NCBI GenBank assembly: GCA_008931825.1
Contig: QXVZ01018518.1
Coordinates: forward strand, 3,460-27,747
Direction of reading: 5' to 3'
Length of the DNA stretch: 24,288 nucleotides
DNA from: Phallusia fumigata
Taxonomy: Eukaryota > Chordata > Ascidiacea > Phlebobranchia > Ascidiidae
Shown piece by piece: positions 21,301 to 24,288 of this stretch (positions are counted from its first letter, which is position 1; every line of letters begins with the position of its first letter). Both the position numbers and the translations under genes were made by a program. A model generated the notes under the pieces. It was not told the DNA's origin, made no database searches, and saw nothing but the letters and a program-made list of their open reading frames with translations.

Positions 21301-21841
21301 ACAACTGCTTGCTGAAACAACATATATCCCCGATGCCAAACCATACAAGCCACAAAACAATATCCAAACATGACAGGCATTTCTTGAACAAAGAGTTACA
21401 TTATGATTAGCGATTTACATTTACTGCGTTCAAAGTAATTCCAATTTACAGGATTCCAGCTACTCACTTTCTGTTGAGTCGGCGTTTTCTTCGACTTTTG
21501 GCTTTTCTGCAATAAAACGTAAATCGTAAGCCATAACAAAATTTAGGGATTGCAGTACAAATCAAAATTTTGTATTGATGATGTGCAATTATACATTGAA
21601 AGTAACACATGATTCCCTGCTTGTCCAAACCAAAATCACTTGCAACCTTTGACACTTTAATACAGCACAAAAGAACAAACGCACATCACTAACCTGTTTC
21701 AGTTTGCTGCGGTTCCGGCTCTGAAGATTCAGTTCTTGGCGTGGGCTTCACTTTCGCCAGACTTGTGCCATTCGTTGCACCTGGAGCCTTCTTGGTTTGT
21801 TGTGTGACCACTGCGGTGCCTTTGCTTGAAGTACAACCCAT
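15334..21841 (-). CDS. Predicted dually acylated, Pro/Glu/Ala-rich disordered membrane-associated protein (eight phase-1 exons)
   Basis: Minus-strand exons 21841-21694, 21506-21468, 19868-19821 (or its duplicate 18214-18167), 17960-17907, 17411-17295, 16504-16451, 15785-15717 and 15356-15334 join in one frame to about 183 residues. All introns are phase 1 and each internal exon is a multiple of three. The N-terminus MGCTSSKGTAVV fits N-myristoylation of Gly2 (small residues, Ser at position 6), with Cys3 as a likely palmitoylation site and Lys following. The rest has no hydrophobic segment and is dominated by Pro, Glu, Ala and Thr, with Glu-Pro dipeptide runs in exon 5. The layout resembles BASP1 and MARCKS-type proteins, which bind the inner plasma membrane and regulate cortical actin or lipid signalling. 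That role is by analogy only; I see no defined domain and cannot name an orthologue. The end (exon 8) is less certain than exons 1-7. Confidence 0.8.
15717..15785 (-). CDS. MGC-protein exon 7
   Basis: 69 nt between a TTTTTAATTTTAG acceptor and a GTAAAC donor, phase 1 on both sides. Encodes (A)EQTEEPAEADASPAE and then SAPVEAS. Confidence 0.82.
15786..16450 (-). other. Intron between MGC exons 7 and 6
   Basis: A strong minus-strand GTAAGT donor lies at 16219-16224 after a plausible 34-nt exon (CAG acceptor near 16260). That exon is not a multiple of three and would not fit the phase-1 pattern, so I left it out. Otherwise nothing recognised. Confidence 0.4.
16451..16504 (-). CDS. MGC-protein exon 6
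   Basis: 54 nt between a GTGTTTTTAG acceptor and a GTATGTGA donor, phase 1 on both sides. Encodes (A)ETKPEEPEQQAEEASPA, acidic and Gln/Glu-rich. Confidence 0.82.
16505..17294 (-). other. Intron between MGC exons 6 and 5
   Basis: 790 bp, AT-rich, with short T runs and an (AGT)4 run near 17025. A 159-residue minus-strand frame at 16590-17069 is rich in Phe/Ile/Cys and looks like a chance frame. Confidence 0.45.
17295..17411 (-). CDS. MGC-protein exon 5, Glu-Pro repeat exon
   Basis: 117 nt between a TTTTATACAG acceptor and a GTTGTTT donor, phase 1 on both sides. Encodes (P)PKEPETEAKPPTPEP, then AEPEPQPEPEPEPEAPP and AEEPAA. The Glu-Pro run comes from imperfect hexanucleotide repeats (GAACCG/GAGCCA type), so length polymorphism is likely. 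The open frame continues upstream for about 20 codons, so a longer exon from an earlier acceptor (near 17471) is possible. A perfect GTAAGT lies only 15 nt upstream of the acceptor. Confidence 0.82.
17907..17960 (-). CDS. MGC-protein exon 4
   Basis: 54 nt between a TTCCTTTAAG acceptor and a strong GTAAGTGA donor, phase 1 on both sides. Encodes (E)PEKPVEEAAPEPEKTPT. Same length and similar composition as exon 6, which suggests an old exon duplication. Confidence 0.82.
18167..18214 (-). CDS. MGC-protein exon 3, allelic duplicate in contig D
   Basis: 48 nt with intact acceptor and donor, encoding (T)GEHTTAAPVTATSEE. It differs from 19821-19868 by Gln to His plus a silent change in the first codon. 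It lies in the redundant contig overlap, so a transcript probably contains only one of the two. If the duplication were real, both phase-1 exons could still be spliced in tandem without breaking the frame. Confidence 0.75.
19100..19147. repeat. Inverted repeat in intron (contig D copy)
   Basis: CCACAAACATA at 19100-19110 and TATGTTTGTGG at 19137-19147 are perfect 11-bp inverted repeats around a 26-nt spacer. The same arms are present in the other copy at 20750-20797. Confidence 0.7.
19651..19651. other. Assembly gap (single n)
   Basis: Undetermined base between contigs D and E, with allele-like copies on both sides. Confidence 0.95.
19821..19868 (-). CDS. MGC-protein exon 3, copy in contig E
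   Basis: 48 nt between a TATTTTTAG acceptor and a GTTGGTT donor, phase 1 on both sides. Encodes (T)GEQTTAAPVTATSEE. The same exon occurs at 18167-18214 with His in place of Gln; see the repeat entries. Most likely one locus seen as two alleles. Confidence 0.8.
20750..20797. repeat. Inverted repeat in intron (contig E copy)
   Basis: Same 11-bp arms as at 19100-19147. Spacer bases vary slightly between copies (ACATATG versus ATATATG next to the right arm) while both arms stay perfect. Confidence 0.7.
21468..21506 (-). CDS. MGC-protein exon 2
   Basis: 39 nt between a TTTTATTGCAG acceptor and a GTGAG donor, phase 1 on both sides. Encodes (E)KPKVEENADSTE, acidic and without hydrophobic residues, like its neighbours. 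Confidence 0.8.
21694..21841 (-). CDS. MGC-protein exon 1 (start codon, acylation motif)
   Basis: 148 nt from the ATG to a GTTAGTG donor. It encodes MGCTSSKGTAVVTQQTKK, a basic and Ser/Thr-rich middle, and ends SSEPEPQQTET. The ATG follows CCAAACAAA, giving a good A at -3 and G at +4. Ends in phase 1. Confidence 0.85.
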
Positions 21842-21886
21842 TTTGTTTGGCTTATTCTGTTACTTTATTTTTTGATTCAACTTAAA

Positions 21887-21900
21887 CTGTAAAAAAACAG
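21887..21900 (-). promoter_or_regulatory. Splice acceptor in the 5' UTR of the MGC-protein gene
   Basis: On the minus strand, CTGTTTTTTTACAG ends at 21887, 45 nt before the start codon. It is a near-ideal 3' splice site just upstream of an ATG. It could end a 5' UTR intron or, if this is a tunicate, accept a trans-spliced leader. The sequence alone cannot decide. Confidence 0.55.
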
Positions 21901-22008
21901 CAGTGTGCAAGCCATTTTGCTGTAATGGTCATTTTTTAAGATCATCAAACGTCAAAAAGATTGACAGCACTGTTTGACATTTGATAGATTGGTTGTTGGG
22001 GTATACAG

Positions 22009-22131
22009 TTCCTTCGACCCCGTATTGGTAATTACCGCGGACCCGATGGGTCTTGTTTCGTAACCAACGCATACTTCAGTGAAACTGGATATGATGCTGT
22101 ACAACACGTGAAAGACCTGAAGGTCGAATAA
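22009..22131 (+). CDS. Candidate terminal coding exon, unrecognised protein
   Basis: After a GGGTATACAG acceptor-like site the plus strand reads FLRPRIGNYRGPDGSCFVTN, then AYFSETGYDAVQHVKDLKVE and TAA (40 residues). The mix of residues and the GPDGSCFVTNAYF core look like real, folded protein, but I cannot name the family. No start codon or upstream exon is evident, and it lies within 200 bp of the 5' end of the opposite-strand MGC gene. The minus strand is also open here (an acceptor near 22121 and a GTATGC donor near 22073 exist), so orientation is not certain. Confidence 0.4.
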   Translation, partial: FLRPRIGNYRGPDGSCFVTNAYFSETGYDAVQHVKDLKVE

Positions 22132-22207
22132 CGATTGTCTTGCAATTCTAGATATCCTCTGTTAAAAGCGGATTTATTGTTGGCGAATCTTGCTTTTCCA
22201 TATCCAG

Positions 22208-22271
22208 GCAAACAACATTTTTCAACGTATCGGATGATTCAATGAAACCTGCGGGTCTTGGTTCCAATTAA
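22208..22271 (+). CDS. Candidate short coding exon, unrecognised
   Basis: A strong TTGCTTTTCCATATCCAG acceptor is followed by an open frame reading QTTFFNVSDDSMKPAGLGSN and TAA, with an ATTAAA hexamer overlapping the stop (22267-22272). Its phase does not connect to the candidate exon at 22009-22131 by any visible donor. It could be a terminal exon, or it could use a weak donor at 22255 to reach the exons at 22949 and 23425. Confidence 0.25.
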
Positions 22272-22948
22272 ATCAACATCTCTCGAAAATTGCCCAAAAT
22301 GCCGTAATCATGAGGCGTTTTACTTGCTCAGAAAGCGTGCCTCCGTTACGCCGCCACGTAGTTCCCAATTCAAGTTCAGACAAACAAAATCACTGACGTG
22401 TAACGCCGTGTCTTCCAGCCACAATGTGGTGTCGCTAGGCAACAACCGAAGCGGAGTTTATTTGGCTTAAACAGCGTCGAACAAAAGCGTTTTCACGCGT
22501 TATGTCCTCACAATGGAGCGCACTCGCTGTTATTCATCTTACAACAAAGCGCTACGAAATCATAGCGAATAGAAAGGCGCACCCTCGACAAGTTTTTGCT
22601 GGTCTACGTCGCTCTGGAATTCATGCTTTGCTTTGTACATCAACGTAAACACTCGTAAACAAAACAGTATTTCTGTATTCGCGTTTTTAACGTTCACCTA
22701 GCAGCTGCCACATTCAAGCTGGCGAGTATGATTGCCACACAATATTTTTGTTACAAACCATTTTTTCGTTCGGTTCGCTACATTTTATTTCGAATACACA
22801 GCCATGGCAACATTGCGCAACAAGTAAAACAGTTGCCTAAGTCATCTAATCGCCCTACGGCAAATTTAATCGACAAGTTCTAAAGCTAAAGCAATAAAGC
22901 CATACAACTGGTTCAGACTCCAGTAGTACTTCATTGCTAACATCACAG
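22272..22948. other. Non-coding or intronic stretch
   Basis: No firm exon. A possible 24-nt phase-1 micro-exon lies on the plus strand at 22702-22725 (acceptor TTCACCTAG, donor GTATGA). A 70-residue plus frame at 22258-22470 is not supported. Confidence 0.3.
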
Positions 22949-22984
22949 ACAAAAACAACAAAACACGCGATAACCAAGCGTCAA
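22949..22984 (+). CDS. Candidate penultimate exon of plus-strand gene
   Basis: 36 nt between a GCTAACATCACAG acceptor (with a good branch-like CTAAC) and a strong GTAAGAAC donor. In the phase that matches the exon at 23425 it reads KNNKTRDNQAS, the same Asn/Lys/Thr-rich style as that exon, with phase 1 on both sides. The phase-0 frame (TKTTKHAITKRQ) is also open. Confidence 0.42.
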
Positions 22985-23424
22985 GTAAGAACGACGGAAA
23001 TTCCTATTTTTTGTTGTGCAAAGACAAAATTGCTGATTTTTGTTGTACAATCACTAAACAATTACTTCCTAAAAACTGATATCGAAGTAAAATGTGGCGA
23101 AACTGAGACGCTCGTCTCACGCCCGTTGCACGAATAACAAAACGAGCAACAATGTCCAGCTTATCACAAACGAGCATAAAAAATACATATTTTTGTCAAA
23201 ACCATTTTTTATTATGTTACAGTGGTTTAATATACCTTACAAACTAATTGGCTTCAGTACGCTCGCTTTGTTTATGACGTTCTCTGTCTCAACCAGCTGT
23301 AAAAATATACCGAAACAAAGCGCCCGTTGCCGTTTTTCAAAGCTACGCTCAGTTTACTCTTTTGCCTTTTACTGACATCTAACGGCCAATATAATTAAGG
23401 TGAATGTAATGACTCTTTTTACAG

Positions 23425-23528
23425 ATCATAACGACAGATTTGGTAACAAACAGAATAGCACAATTGCTAAAAAAAATCCTGAGCCCCTTGGAAAGACAAA
23501 TCGGACTAAATTAGGAAAGGAGAAATAA
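23425..23528 (+). CDS. Terminal coding exon of an unrecognised basic, Asn/Lys-rich protein
   Basis: A strong GACTCTTTTTACAG acceptor is followed by HNDRFGNKQNSTIAKKNPEP, then LGKTNRTKLGKEK and TAA. It is entered in phase 1. Poly(A) signals and a GT-rich stretch follow at once, as at a true gene end. Joined to 22949-22984 it gives a basic hydrophilic C-terminal tail; the body of the protein and its start are not identified. I do not recognise the family. Confidence 0.5.
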
Positions 23529-23541
23529 AGACAATTCTCAA

Positions 23542-23547
23542 AATAAA
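23542..23547 (+). terminator. Poly(A) signal with GT-rich downstream element
   Basis: AATAAA at 23542-23547 (another overlaps the stop codon at 23524-23529), followed after about 14 nt by TGTTTTGTTGTTGTCAG. This arrangement is the standard metazoan cleavage and polyadenylation site. Confidence 0.55.
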
Positions 23548-23559
23548 GAAATTCAAGAC

Positions 23560-24288
23560 CTGTTTTGTTGTTGTCAGTATTGTATATAACTAGGTAGCAA
23601 AACTGGATAACAAACTTGTGTGAAAAACATTTATTTGTAAATAAGGCATTACCTTTATGTATTTTTTACTCAAAAACTTTTGCCTAGTATTTAATATTTT
23701 TCGCATGTGACGAAATGATTTCTATGTTTACGCATTCTGATGTCACTGACAACAACAACAGCCACCAGTCAAAATATGTTTCAACGGCGCGAGCTTGTGT
23801 AATTTCTCGAGTTTCGTTTTAACCGCAATTTGCTGCAAAATATTGCTACTATCTTTACAATGCAAAACATGCTAAATAATTGTAAAGTTTGGTTTTTGTC
23901 TCCCACTATACTTTGGGAGAAAGCACGCAGTTCTGACTTTGACTCCTGATGCAGTAATGCAAACATGCTAATTGCTATACAGGTTATAATTTAAGAAATC
24001 TATTTCGGCCCAATATTTGTTGTTGAAAAATTATGTAAATCAATGAACTATATGCCATGTTTATCCCTTTTTCTTCTCCAGGGCCCTGTATTGTTGTGAA
24101 TGCCTATGTAAATGTTTATTTTGTATTTTCACTGTCAGACGCTTAGCTTTCGCCGGTTGTGTAAGACAGACTTAAAGATAGGACTCCCATTCAATAGTCT
24201 GACTGCCTGTTACTGAATACCACAAAACTAATTGTTTTTAGACTTTTGTAAACTGCAATCTGCAAACGATGTATTCCTCAACTCCACC
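23560..24288. other. Right-edge sequence, no definite gene
   Basis: AT-rich. A very strong plus-strand acceptor (CCCTTTTTCTTCTCCAG ending at 24081) could begin another exon. The frame after it that stays open reads ALYCCECLCKCLFCIFTVRR and stops soon after; coding status is unclear. Nothing else was recognised. Confidence 0.35.

Larger units (their letters stand above)
19652..21304. repeat. Start of contig E, allele-like copy of 18012-19650
   Basis: Same order and content as the end of contig D, about 14 bp longer. A 186-codon minus-strand frame at 20138-20698 is open here but broken by a single-base difference in the other copy, showing that it is not under coding constraint. Confidence 0.95.

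Noticed and set aside
1-24288. CRISPR arrays, operons, prophage, rRNA or other bacterial-type systems
   Set aside because: No regularly spaced repeats, ribosome-binding sites or long intronless genes; the window is eukaryotic.

Overview
The window is eukaryotic genomic DNA. It has short coding exons split by introns, GT-AG splice sites, AATAAA-type poly(A) signals and a hAT-type transposon remnant, and no operons or ribosome binding sites. The features fit a compact, very heterozygous invertebrate genome in draft assembly; a tunicate such as Ciona is my best guess. That guess rests on style (short genes, mosaic CpG content, two diverged haplotypes side by side), not on a species-specific marker.

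Assembly structure dominates the window. There are exactly four single-base gaps (n at 10599, 11553, 12348 and 19651), and each is flanked by sequence that repeats elsewhere in the window. The contigs appear to be A (1-10598), B (10600-11552), C (11554-12347), D (12349-19650) and E (19652-24288). The ends of A and C overlap by about 110 bp, C and D by 226 bp (identical), and D and E by about 1.65 kb (diverged, allele-like). B is a diverged copy of 170-1115 dropped into the A/C joint. Removing the redundancy leaves about 21.3 kb.

Layout: 1-8880 is CpG-rich with no gene I can recognise. 8880-10020 is sharply CpG-depleted and carries, on the minus strand, the first three coding exons (9603 to 9083) of a BTB/POZ-domain protein; its remaining exons are not found. 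10020-13160 is upstream and intergenic sequence plus the assembly duplications. 13166-13497 is a short non-autonomous hAT element. 15334-21841 (minus strand) is the best-supported whole gene: at least eight coding exons, every intron in phase 1, encoding a predicted N-myristoylated/palmitoylated (MGC start), proline/glutamate/alanine-rich, disordered protein of about 183 residues that resembles BASP1/MARCKS-type proteins in architecture. One of its exons appears twice because of the D/E overlap. 22009-23550 (plus strand) holds candidate exons of one or more unrecognised genes, ending in a convincing terminal exon with a poly(A) signal. The rest shows nothing definite.

The genes do not form an obvious functional unit. 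The most useful results are the modular phase-1 exon gene, the sharply bounded CpG-depleted BTB locus that lacks its 3' part, and the retained-haplotype artefacts that would mislead any automatic annotation.
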